Shown one piece after another: positions 51,647 through 59,719 of a stretch of DNA of 64,000 nt (position 1 is its first letter; the number at the start of each line of letters is the position of its first letter). The translations under genes were made by a program, and so were the position numbers. Under the pieces are notes generated by a model. That model saw nothing but the letters and a program-made list of their open reading frames with translations, had not been told where the DNA came from and did not search any database. Source of the stretch: Thermodesulfovibrio sp. (GTDB lineage: Bacteria > Nitrospirota > Thermodesulfovibrionia > Thermodesulfovibrionales > UBA6898); contig PNOC01000010.1 of the NCBI GenBank assembly GCA_013824615.1, positions 17,781-81,780 on the forward strand. The letters are read 5' to 3'.

Positions 51647-53674
51647 TTAGTGACCTGAGGTCATACCTTCTTCATGCTCCTTTGCAGCGCCCCTCGGAAT
51701 ACGAACGGACTCAACAAAGTCCTGCAGCTCCTGCGATGGAGGCGCAGTCATCCTCGATACAACAAAGATTGCGATGAAGCCCATGGGAATACCGAAGAGA
51801 CCTGAGGAGATGGTCTTGATGCCCCAGATGTCAAGGCCGTAGAAACGACTGCCGATCATGTAAATGAGGCAGGAAAAGAAACCAATATACATGCCTGCGA
51901 GTGCTCCTGCCTTATTCGCCCTCTTGTCCCAGATGCCCATAACGAGCGCAGGGAAGAACGAAGCAGCAGCGATCGAAAACGCCCAGGCAACCAGCTCAAC
52001 AATGATCGTCAGCTTGAAGGTTGCGACATATGCGGAGATCAGCGCAACGATCACCAGCAGCGTCCTGGAGATAGCCAATCTCATGTTGATGGAGGCCTTG
52101 GGGTTGATCATCTTGTAATACAGGTCATGTGAGAGTGAATTCGAGATGGTCAGAAGCAGACCGTCTGCAGTCGAAAGAGCTGCAGCAAGACCGCCGGCTG
52201 CGACCAGGCCGGAGATCGTATACGGAAGGCCTGCAATCTCAGGCATCGCCAGCACGATTGCGTCCGGACCGATCGTCAGTTCATAGAACTGGAGAAGGCC
52301 GTCGGCATTGATATCCTTGAACGATACCAGGCCGACCTTACCCCAGTTTGCCATCCATTGAGGCAACTGTGTTATTGGCAGTCCTATGATATTATTCAAG
52401 ACCTCATTCCTTGCAAAGGCCGCAACAGACGGGGCCGTAAAGTAGAGCAGGAATATGAAGAAGAGAGACCAGCCCACTGATTTACGCGCATCCTGAACTG
52501 ACGGGGTCGTGTAGTACCTCATCAGGATATGCGGCAGTCCGGCTGTACCGACCATGAGGCAGAAGGTGAGTGCCAGCATATTCTTCATATCAAGTCGGGC
52601 AAACGGCTGGAGATACGGCTTGATCGGCTTGGATTTGCCGACAGCTGCCTTATTCGCTGCAGTCCACTTCTCTTTTGCTTCTTCCGGAGTCTTTGGAAGA
52701 CCTGCTATGGACTTTGAAATCTTCTCCTTGTCTGCTGCTGTTGCCTCAGGAGGAAGTGCTGCAAGTTTTGCCTCAAGCTCAGCCTTTTTTGCTCCAAGGC
52801 TTGCCGGCAGACCCTTTATGTCTGCATCGATCTTGGCCGCCTCTGCCTTCCAGAGTTCCCGGACCTCGGTCTCCTTGGGGTCTGCATTGATCAGTTTTTC
52901 CTTGGCATCGATCTTCTGGAGGACCTGGCCGTACATGATCTCAGGGATCGGCACGCCGGTCACTTTCTGAGACATGGTTACAGGCGGAACCAGGTAGGCT
53001 ATGATCAGGATGATATACTGCGCAACCTGGGTCCAGGTGACCGCCTTCATGCCGCCGAGCATCGAGCAGACAAGAATACCCATCAGACCGACGAATACGC
53101 CTGTGGCAAAGTCAAGGCCCAAGAACCGGCCCATGATAATACCAACACCCGTAACCTGTGCGATCAGGTAGGTGAAGGAGGCAGTGATGGCTGCAATGAT
53201 GCCTATGGTCCTGGCAGCATGACCGCCAAACCGCGCGCCGAGAAAGTCAGGGATAGTGTACTGGCCGAATTTTCTCAGGTATGGCCCGAGAAATACGGCG
53301 AGCAGAACATAGCCGCCGGTCCAGCCCATGATGTAGGCAAGGCCGTCATAGCCGAGGCCGAAGATCGTGCCTGCCATACCGATAAACGAGGCAGCAGACA
53401 TCCAGTCCGAGCCGGTTGCCATGCCGTTGAAGACCGGCGGGACAGAACGCCCGGCAACATAATACTCAGAGACCTTTGAGGTCCTCGAGGATATGCCGAT
53501 GAAGGCATACAGGGCGATGGTCAACCCCATAAAGGTATACCCTATCATCTTGTTCGAAAGACCCATCTGCTCGCCTATCGCAAGTCCGATAACAAAGAGA
53601 ATGAATCCACCGGTATAGATCGCATAGATCTTAGCTAAATTATCCAGAAATCCTTTTGAGCCGACTCCTGCCAT
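51647..53674 (-). CDS. Na+:solute symporter, VC_2705 family, with an extra helical insertion
   Basis: SSS-family symporter of 675 residues. It shows AAGRSVPPVFNGMA-like AGRSVPPVFNGMATGSDWMS (about 75-95), [16 protein letters not shown] (about 375-390) and STADGLLLTISNSLSHDLYY (about 500). The insertion of about 85 residues (about 250-340: KEKLINADPKETEVRELWK and onward, Ala/Lys/Glu-rich) lies in the loop before the GTAGLPH helix, where the relatives I remember are short. The small DUF4212 subunit is immediately upstream. A small carboxylate such as acetate is the likely cargo, given acs downstream. Confidence 0.9.
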   Translation of the reverse strand: MAGVGSKGFLDNLAKIYAIYTGGFILFVIGLAIGEQMGLSNKMIGYTFMGLTIALYAFIGISSRTSKVSEYYVAGRSVPPVFNGMATGSDWMSAASFIGMAGTIFGLGYDGLAYIMGWTGGYVLLAVFLGPYLRKFGQYTIPDFLGARFGGHAARTIGIIAAITASFTYLIAQVTGVGIIMGRFLGLDFATGVFVGLMGILVCSMLGGMKAVTWTQVAQYIILIIAYLVPPVTMSQKVTGVPIPEIMYGQVLQKIDAKEKLINADPKETEVRELWKAEAAKIDADIKGLPASLGAKKAELEAKLAALPPEATAADKEKISKSIAGLPKTPEEAKEKWTAANKAAVGKSKPIKPYLQPFARLDMKNMLALTFCLMVGTAGLPHILMRYYTTPSVQDARKSVGWSLFFIFLLYFTAPSVAAFARNEVLNNIIGLPITQLPQWMANWGKVGLVSFKDINADGLLQFYELTIGPDAIVLAMPEIAGLPYTISGLVAAGGLAAALSTADGLLLTISNSLSHDLYYKMINPKASINMRLAISRTLLVIVALISAYVATFKLTIIVELVAWAFSIAAASFFPALVMGIWDKRANKAGALAGMYIGFFSCLIYMIGSRFYGLDIWGIKTISSGLFGIPMGFIAIFVVSRMTAPPSQELQDFVESVRIPRGAAKEHEEGMTSGH

Positions 53675-53675
53675 A

Positions 53676-53957
53676 TTATTCTTCCTCCTCTTCCACGCCG
53701 TAGTCTTTGTCTGCCTTGTTCATCTTGTTCGAATAGTTGAAGATGAGAATAACGAATACAATGAGCGACCCCTGTGCGCCCATGTAGTACCCCATCGGGA
53801 ACCCGAAGATGACGATCTTGTCCAGTTCAGGTGCAAAGAAGATCGCCACATAGGTGACTACGAACCAGATGACCATGGTTATGGTCGTCAGCCTGATGTT
53901 GTAACTCCAGTAATCCTTCAGCTTCTGTTGGTCTAATCCTTTTAATTCCTTTGCCAT
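53676..53957 (-). CDS. DUF4212 symporter small subunit
   Basis: The 93-residue protein has two membrane helices and the strongly conserved GFPMGYYMGAQGSLIVFV motif (about 52-69). The YWSYNIRLTTITMVIWFVV start also matches the family. Genes of this family pair with VC_2705-type symporters and probably form one complex. It ends one base before the symporter gene. An acidic tail (EVEEEEE-like) points to the cytoplasm. AGGAGG precedes the ATG. Confidence 0.92.
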   Translation of the reverse strand: MAKELKGLDQQKLKDYWSYNIRLTTITMVIWFVVTYVAIFFAPELDKIVIFGFPMGYYMGAQGSLIVFVILIFNYSNKMNKADKDYGVEEEEE

Positions 53958-54021
53958 TGTTCCTCCTTCTTTTTTTAAAAAATTTACTGCCAGAACCTGC
54001 GCCTTATTAATACCTCCTTTG

Positions 54022-54702
54022 TTATGATTTTCCTATGCTCAGAAGATCTCTGAGCGTTTGAACCCCATGCCTCTGCAGATACCTCACCAACCGCTGGTAA
54101 ACCTGAGCCGTGATGAAGGCATCACTCAATGCATTATGCGCACCGCTCACCTCGATGCCATAGCGCCGCGCAAGCGTAAAAAGGTCTTTGTTCGGTAAAT
54201 CGTTGTCAAAATGTCTTCCGAAACCCTTCTCCTCAGACCGCAGCCAGTCGTGAAGTCTGCAGGTGTCGAGAACTGGATTTCGGAGAACCCTGTTCTGAAA
54301 AAGTTTCAGATACTTGTTAATGAACCCCATATCCAGAGATATGAAGTGACCCACAATGACACGGTTGCCAACAAAAGCAGAGAGCTTCTGAAGGGCCGTG
54401 GCAATATCAGGCACCTCCAGCAGGTCAGAGGGCATGATCCCATGGACCACGACACTCTTTGAAGTCAGCGCGGTCTCGGGCTTCACCAGCATATATAGGG
54501 TGCTCGCAAAATCGATCCGCGTGCCGGTCATAGCGATGGCCCCGATAGAGACAATCGAATTTTTTTTCAGCTCAAGCCCTGTAAGCTCCGTGTCGAGCAC
54601 AACGCAGGGGACTTCATCAACAGGAGTGGCAGGGTCGATATCAGTATCTTTCCTGTTGTTGAACATTCCAAGCATATCGACCAAAGAAAGCACCCCGATC
54701 AC
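54022..54702 (-). CDS. DnaQ-like DEDDh 3'-5' exonuclease, copy 1
   Basis: The 226-residue protein has the DEDDh exonuclease motifs: VVLDTELTGL (Asp37, Glu39), GHFISLDMGF (Asp about 124) and the His-Asp pair in AHNALSDAFITAQ (about 189-196). Sequence after residue 200 is a helical tail. It is not the replicative proofreader: the gene follows the DUF294 protein in one frame-to-frame junction (TAGTG) and precedes DUF4212. Such pairing is common in bacteria but unexplained; it might degrade nucleic acid or a nucleotide tag. The start is GTG; an in-frame ATG lies nine codons in. Confidence 0.85.
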   Translation of the reverse strand: MIGVLSLVDMLGMFNNRKDTDIDPATPVDEVPCVVLDTELTGLELKKNSIVSIGAIAMTGTRIDFASTLYMLVKPETALTSKSVVVHGIMPSDLLEVPDIATALQKLSAFVGNRVIVGHFISLDMGFINKYLKLFQNRVLRNPVLDTCRLHDWLRSEEKGFGRHFDNDLPNKDLFTLARRYGIEVSGAHNALSDAFITAQVYQRLVRYLQRHGVQTLRDLLSIGKS

Positions 54703-56606
54703 TAGTTCACCATCCCGGCACTGTAGAACTCTGTGATCCCGTCCTGGATCTTCAGAATCAGCTGAAAAGACTCTTTCAGCGACTTTCTCTCGAGGTTTGT
54801 AAGCGTTGTCGGGTTGATGAAGTTATCGAGCGGCAGACCCCTGTCCATCTGGTCAAGCTGGTGCTCAATCCTCAGCAGGTTGATAAACTCAAAGGCATGT
54901 TCTATTTCATCGCCGAGTTCAATGATGAAGGGGTTTGTTTCACGGAGAGCATTGACTCTGTCGAGCGTAGCGGTCTCGGTAACCCCGCCTTCAAGGGCAA
55001 AGAGCCTGACCATATCGATCAGCGGACCTATGCCCCTGATCTTGAGGTTAAGCGCATCTTTGTGCTCGCCGTCTTTTTCTACGGCAAAGGTCCGGAAGAA
55101 GCCGAGCGGCGGCCTGTTCAGCGTTGCCACCCCTGCCATCCTGGCAAAAAAGACATTCTGTTCCCTCAGCAGTCCCACAAGGTAATGGCGCAGGTCTACG
55201 GCAAGGGAGGTCTCGCCGTGGAGAGGCCTGAAATCGAAAAAGATGAGTGATTTCAGCACCGCCTCGGGGTTCGGCATCGTAACCCATTTATGGAAATAAT
55301 TCTCCCATACGCTGAGCGGCTGGCACCAGCGGGGATTGTTCGCCATGTATTCGGCAGGACAGGCAGGAAAGCCAAGCTGCATAAGGCCCTGCTTTACGAA
55401 GAGGGTGAAGTCAGGGAAATAGGCAGCAATAGCCGCGGCCTCCGCCTCATTGGCAGGGTCGGCATGAATGATAGCATTGTCCTGGTCGGTCTTGAAGGTC
55501 TGCTCCTTCCGGCCCTCGCTTCCAAAGATAATCCAGCAGTACGGCACCGGCGGCTGACCATACTTCCTTTCGGCTATTTCGAGGACCTTCTTAACCATCC
55601 GGTCGTTCAGTTCGGAGATGATCCTGGTGATATTGCTCGCCTTTGCCCCTTCCTTCAGCAGAAGCCGGATGATCCTGGTGATCTTCTGCGAGACCGGCAC
55701 CAGCCCCTCGATAGACTGCTGGTTCTCGATGTCTTTTGCAAAGGTGAGGGGTGACCCGCCCTGGAGGATCATGAAATCGTGGTTTGTCAGCACCCCCCTA
55801 AGGGCACCGTCTTTCACCACGAGTATATGGTGGATGTTATGCTTGATCATCTTCAGGACCGCCTCGAAGCAGTAATCCCTGGCATCGACCCTGATCAGCG
55901 GAGGACTCATGACGTTCGAAACAGGCTCCTGCACGTCCCTGCCGCGGGAAACCACTTTTTCCCTGAGATCCCTATCCGTTACAATACCGCTCGGCAGGTC
56001 CCCGTCGCTCAGGACAATTATGGAACTGACCTTATGTTTTGACATGAGCCGGGCAGCGTCCTGGATAGAAGCGTCTTCCCTTATGGATATTACTTCCTTA
56101 ATAGCAATATCACCGACCTGTGTGGTAAAGAGAATCCGGTCGGTCCCTCCGTAATAGGAACTACGCGTGAGCATATCATTGTACGTTTTATCAATATATT
56201 TGCTCAGATGGGATTTCAGAAAATACTCGGTAAAGACCGCATTGGTATCCAGGAGGTTCTGGACGATATCTTTCGGAATGAGATAGCATATGGTATCGTC
56301 AACAGCAACAACCGTTGTCTTTTGCGTGTTCTGTTCTATAATCGACCAGAGGCCGAAGTTGTCTCCGTCACCCCGGTAATCAACAACAATATCTTCTCCC
56401 TCATCAGTCTGAATCGAGACTTTCACACCACCTTTTTTTATTATCCTGAGGTACTCGCTCACTTTTCCATCCTGTTTGAGGATGACCGTATCCTTGGGAT
56501 AAAAATCCATTGAGAGACTCCCGGCAAGAGATGCCAAGGTCTTTTCATCGAGAAACTGAAAAGGTGGAACCTTCGAGAGAAATTCTATGACGTCTTCATG
56601 AATCAT
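54702..56606 (-). CDS. cNMP-CBS-DUF294 nucleotidyltransferase, paralogue 2
   Basis: The 634-residue protein has the same four-domain order as the copy at 20794. The transferase motif FGSEGRKEQTFKTDQDNAI is intact. The N-terminal sensor opens with PPFQFLDEKTLASLAGSL. Compared with copy 1 it is about half identical by eye. The ATG at 56606 aligns with the starts of copies 1 and 3; a second ATG three codons upstream (56615) is possible. It begins the operon DUF294, exonuclease, DUF4212, symporter. No ribosome-binding site is visible. The upstream DNA contains GTAAC-type inverted repeats (56748-56857) that may control it. Confidence 0.9.
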   Translation of the reverse strand: MIHEDVIEFLSKVPPFQFLDEKTLASLAGSLSMDFYPKDTVILKQDGKVSEYLRIIKKGGVKVSIQTDEGEDIVVDYRGDGDNFGLWSIIEQNTQKTTVVAVDDTICYLIPKDIVQNLLDTNAVFTEYFLKSHLSKYIDKTYNDMLTRSSYYGGTDRILFTTQVGDIAIKEVISIREDASIQDAARLMSKHKVSSIIVLSDGDLPSGIVTDRDLREKVVSRGRDVQEPVSNVMSPPLIRVDARDYCFEAVLKMIKHNIHHILVVKDGALRGVLTNHDFMILQGGSPLTFAKDIENQQSIEGLVPVSQKITRIIRLLLKEGAKASNITRIISELNDRMVKKVLEIAERKYGQPPVPYCWIIFGSEGRKEQTFKTDQDNAIIHADPANEAEAAAIAAYFPDFTLFVKQGLMQLGFPACPAEYMANNPRWCQPLSVWENYFHKWVTMPNPEAVLKSLIFFDFRPLHGETSLAVDLRHYLVGLLREQNVFFARMAGVATLNRPPLGFFRTFAVEKDGEHKDALNLKIRGIGPLIDMVRLFALEGGVTETATLDRVNALRETNPFIIELGDEIEHAFEFINLLRIEHQLDQMDRGLPLDNFINPTTLTNLERKSLKESFQLILKIQDGITEFYSAGMVN

Positions 56607-56747
56607 TATGACCATAATATGTGCAAATTATATGCCGAATGACAAATATTGCGGGCATATGGCATAACCACTGGAAATTAAAAGGATTTAATGATTGATA
56701 GTGAGGCTGCAATCTAAAGCTATGAATTTAGCATGAGCAATATGCAG

Positions 56748-56857
56748 TGTTACATAATGTTACTTAGTATAAATACGACAATAAAATTAAGTAGATTCAA
56801 CGTGTTACGTGTGTAACAAATGGTATCACCTGTTTTCAAAGTGTAACCAACGGTTAC
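56748..56857. promoter_or_regulatory. Cluster of TGTTAC/GTAAC half-sites upstream of the DUF294-symporter operon
   Basis: TGTTAC occurs at 56748-56753 and 56758-56763. The perfect palindromes TGTTAC-GTGT-GTAACA (56803-56818) and GTAACC-AAC-GGTTAC (56843-56857) follow. They lie in AT-rich DNA between the exonuclease copy 2 stop and the DUF294 copy 2 start. An operator array for an unknown dimeric regulator is plausible. The rest of 56616-56941 has no gene; a 60-codon frame (56750-56932, minus) overlaps these repeats and is not believed. Confidence 0.45.
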
Positions 56858-56941
56858 GTGTAATATTTTATCGTTTATTATCAGTGAGTTATCGAAGTTA
56901 AGGGACCACAACCCGACAACAGTCTCATTCACCTGCAGCGA

Positions 56942-57661
56942 CTAAAAGTTACTAAAATTACTCTCAGGCAGCTGACTGGCTCCCCCCCCAATCGGGTCTC
57001 CTATTTTCAGCAGCTTATCGGTCAGGGAAACTCCCCGCTGAGAAAGCCCGCCGAGAAGCCTCTGAAATATCTGGGCAGTAATATAGGCATCCATGACAGC
57101 GTTATGCGAACTGCTGACCTCTATATCAAAATATTCGGCAATGCCATATAAACCGTCTCTGCCGATTGGGGGAAGTTCCCGGAGCCTCCCTTCCCCTTCT
57201 CTTTGTTTACCGGAAACCTGCCGAAGCCATTCATAGACCTGCACGATTTCAATGACAGGGTTTGGTATGGCAGAACTGAGCAGCTTTTTTGTGTCCCGCC
57301 GTATAAAACCAAGGTCGATGTCTATGCAGTACCCGACAAAAATTCTGTCGCCGCAGAAATTCAGGAAATCTGAAAGTACCTCGGCAATGGGGGGCTTCCC
57401 CGCCACCTCGGACGGAGTGATGCCATGGATGACAACACTTTCAGGTTTAAACAGGGCATCAGGATTAATCAGCCGGTCAAAGACATTCGCCATATCGATC
57501 CTGAGTCCGGTCATGGTGACTGCACCGAAGGAAATAATAGAGTCCCTTTTTTGGTCCAAGCCTGTCAATTCGGTATCGAGCACCACAAAATGAGCTGCCT
57601 CCAGCGGCACCGGAGTCGTATTCTTGCGTTCCCTGTTCCATATACGGTCAAAAAGGGCCAT
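56942..57661 (-). CDS. DnaQ-like DEDDh 3'-5' exonuclease, copy 2
   Basis: The 239-residue paralogue of the exonuclease at 54022. Motifs are VVLDTELTGL (Asp29, Glu31), GYCIDIDLGF (Asp about 116) and SHNAVMDAYITAQ (about 186-198), so the DEDDh active site is complete. An extra basic insert (QREGEGRLRELPPIGRDG) precedes the last motif. The C-terminus ends in a short low-complexity tail rich in Gly and Ser. It follows DUF294 copy 3 by nine bases. No symporter gene follows; the next gene on the strand starts the second module. Confidence 0.87.
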   Translation of the reverse strand: MALFDRIWNRERKNTTPVPLEAAHFVVLDTELTGLDQKRDSIISFGAVTMTGLRIDMANVFDRLINPDALFKPESVVIHGITPSEVAGKPPIAEVLSDFLNFCGDRIFVGYCIDIDLGFIRRDTKKLLSSAIPNPVIEIVQVYEWLRQVSGKQREGEGRLRELPPIGRDGLYGIAEYFDIEVSSSHNAVMDAYITAQIFQRLLGGLSQRGVSLTDKLLKIGDPIGGGASQLPESNFSNF

Positions 57662-57670
57662 GTGGTGTCG

Positions 57671-59569
57671 TCAGAGGATCATCTGCTTGTAACGTTCTAT
57701 AATCTGACCCTGCAGTGCTGTTATCAGACTGAAGGCCTCCTTCATTGTCTTTTTTTCCAGGTTGCTCAACTCCTGCGGGTTCATGAAATTATCAGGAGGC
57801 TTGCCGGTCGAAATCTGCCTGAACTGATTATGTATGCGCAGGAGCAGGAAAAACTCAAGCACCTGACCTATATCATCCGCAGCATCTCCGATACGTGAGC
57901 TGCCTTCTTTCATTGCCTGCAGGCGCTCAAAGGTTGACGTCTCGCGCACCCCCTGCTCCAGGCTGAAGAGCCTTACGATATCGACCAGGGGAGTGATCCC
58001 CTTGATCTTGAGATTAAGCTCATTCTTATGCTCTCCGCTTTTTTCGACAATAAAGGTCTTGAGAAACCCCAGCGGCGGAACGTTCTTTATAATCGTGCCT
58101 GCCATATTCCCGAGAAAGAGGCGATTGCCGGCTACAAGCGTCCCGAGGTGGTCTCTGAGTTCTTCTGCCAGGGACGGATCACCATACAGATGCCTGAAGT
58201 CAAAAAAGACCAGTGCCTTCAACATAGCCTCCGGGTTGGGCAGGCGCATCCAGTTCGTAAAGTAACGCTTCCATATATGCAGCGGCTGGCACCACTCGGG
58301 GGTTGCTGCCATGTAACCCGCAGGGCACCGGGGATAACCCATCCTCGCAAGGCCGTCATTCACCAACCAGGCAAGGCTTGCAAAATAGGCGGCAGTCTCT
58401 GAACCGGCATCGTCTTCCAGATCTTCCCATATCAGAGCGTTATCCTGATCTGTCTTGAAGGTCTGTTCATGCCTGCCTTCACTGCCACAAACAATCCAGC
58501 TGTACCTGACCGGCGGCGGACCGAGCCTCTTCTCCGCGAGATCAATCACCTTATAGATCAACCGGTCATTGATCTCACTGATAATCCTGATGATGTTGGC
58601 GGCTCCGGCCCCTTCTTTCAGGAGCAGTCCGATAACACTGTTAATCTTGCGGGACACGGGAACGAGACCCTCAACAGTCACCTGACCTTCAATCTCCTTG
58701 ACAATAGATATCGGAGAAGTGCCCTGAAGGAGCAGAAAATCGTGATTTGTAATAATCCCGACAAGCCGCTCACCCTCGAAGACGAGCAGGTGGTGGATAT
58801 TGTGTCTGATCATCTTCAGCAGCGCCTCAAAACAGAAATCTTCAGCAGCCACCATGATCAATTCCCGGCTCATTATCGCACTGGCCGGCTCCTGAACATC
58901 CCTGCCCATGGCCACGACTTTGTCCCTGAGATCCCGGTCCGTAATGACACCTGCGGGCTTCTGTGCCTGATCGAGCAGAACGAGGGAACTGAACCTCGAT
59001 TCTGTCATCATTCTTGCCGCCTCCTGTATCGGAATTTCCGCAGCAGCTGTCAATACCCCGCTATGTCCTATATCCCTCACTCTCGTACTGAAGAGGAGTT
59101 TGTCGCTGCCAGAGTAGTAAGAGGTACGCTTCTGCATCTCTGTATAGGTCTTATCAATAAATTTAGTGAAGAACGACTTCAGAAAAAATTCAGTAAAGGC
59201 CGGGTTCGAATCGATGAGTTGAAAAATGAGGTCGCGCGGAACCAGATAGCAGATGGTGTCCTCCGCGGCAAGCACATTCGCGCGGGACTTGTCCTCTCCG
59301 ACCAGAGACAGGATGCCGAAGGAGTCCCCTTCCCCCCGGTAATCAATCACAATTTCTTCCTGGCCACCCGAGGTAATAAAGACCTTGACGCCGCCTTTCT
59401 TGATCACGCTGAGATGATTACCAGGCGGTCCGTCCTGCCTGAGTATCATGGTTCCCTGGGGATAGAATTCCCTCGTGATTCTCCCTGCCACCAGAGAGAG
59501 CGACTTCTCATCAAGAAACTGGAACGGCGGCACGTTTCTGAAAAAGTCGATTATCTCGTCAGCAATCAT
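57671..59569 (-). CDS. cNMP-CBS-DUF294 nucleotidyltransferase, paralogue 3
   Basis: The 632-residue protein has a cNMP-like fold (about 8-130), CBS pair (about 165-290), nucleotidyltransferase (CGSEGRHEQTFKTDQDNAL, about 363-381) and helical C-terminal domain. Cys replaces the usual Phe before GSEGR. The start ATG has AGGAGTGTCCC upstream. With the exonuclease it forms a two-gene module next to a second, longer module of the same kind, probably from tandem duplication followed by divergence. The upstream region contains the palindromic repeat at 59591-59669. Confidence 0.9.
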   Translation of the reverse strand: MIADEIIDFFRNVPPFQFLDEKSLSLVAGRITREFYPQGTMILRQDGPPGNHLSVIKKGGVKVFITSGGQEEIVIDYRGEGDSFGILSLVGEDKSRANVLAAEDTICYLVPRDLIFQLIDSNPAFTEFFLKSFFTKFIDKTYTEMQKRTSYYSGSDKLLFSTRVRDIGHSGVLTAAAEIPIQEAARMMTESRFSSLVLLDQAQKPAGVITDRDLRDKVVAMGRDVQEPASAIMSRELIMVAAEDFCFEALLKMIRHNIHHLLVFEGERLVGIITNHDFLLLQGTSPISIVKEIEGQVTVEGLVPVSRKINSVIGLLLKEGAGAANIIRIISEINDRLIYKVIDLAEKRLGPPPVRYSWIVCGSEGRHEQTFKTDQDNALIWEDLEDDAGSETAAYFASLAWLVNDGLARMGYPRCPAGYMAATPEWCQPLHIWKRYFTNWMRLPNPEAMLKALVFFDFRHLYGDPSLAEELRDHLGTLVAGNRLFLGNMAGTIIKNVPPLGFLKTFIVEKSGEHKNELNLKIKGITPLVDIVRLFSLEQGVRETSTFERLQAMKEGSSRIGDAADDIGQVLEFFLLLRIHNQFRQISTGKPPDNFMNPQELSNLEKKTMKEAFSLITALQGQIIERYKQMIL

Positions 59570-59590
59570 GGGACACTCCTAGTGTAGTGC

Positions 59591-59669
59591 GTCATTCCCG
59601 CGAAGGCGGGAATCCAAGGGCTTATACTCTCAGAAACAATGGATTCCCGATTACTACCTCGGGAATGAC
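59591..59669. repeat. Dispersed palindromic repeat, copy 3
   Basis: The ends are GTCATTCCCG and CGGGAATGAC. Inside are the hairpins ATTCCCGCGAAGGCGGGAAT and ATTCCCGATTACTACCTCGGGAAT. Outer flanks AGTGTAGTG (59581-59589) and CACTACACT (59713-59721) are again inverted and the right one touches the stop of the regulator gene at 59720. It fills most of the gap between two minus-strand genes. Confidence 0.75.
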
Positions 59670-59719
59670 AGCTAAAGATATTCGAAGTAGTTATGTAGAG
59701 AAGTATCGGAAACACTACA

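Noticed and set aside
56623..56636. Sigma-54 promoter (GG-N10-GC on the minus strand) before DUF294 copy 2
   Set aside because: The spacing matches, but the -12 element is only 8-17 bases from the start codon, which would place the transcript start inside or at the ATG. GG-N10-GC is frequent by chance.
58469..59587. 372-codon plus-strand frame opposite DUF294 copy 3
   Set aside because: Lies wholly on the opposite strand of an intact conserved gene; composition is that of a reverse-strand artefact.
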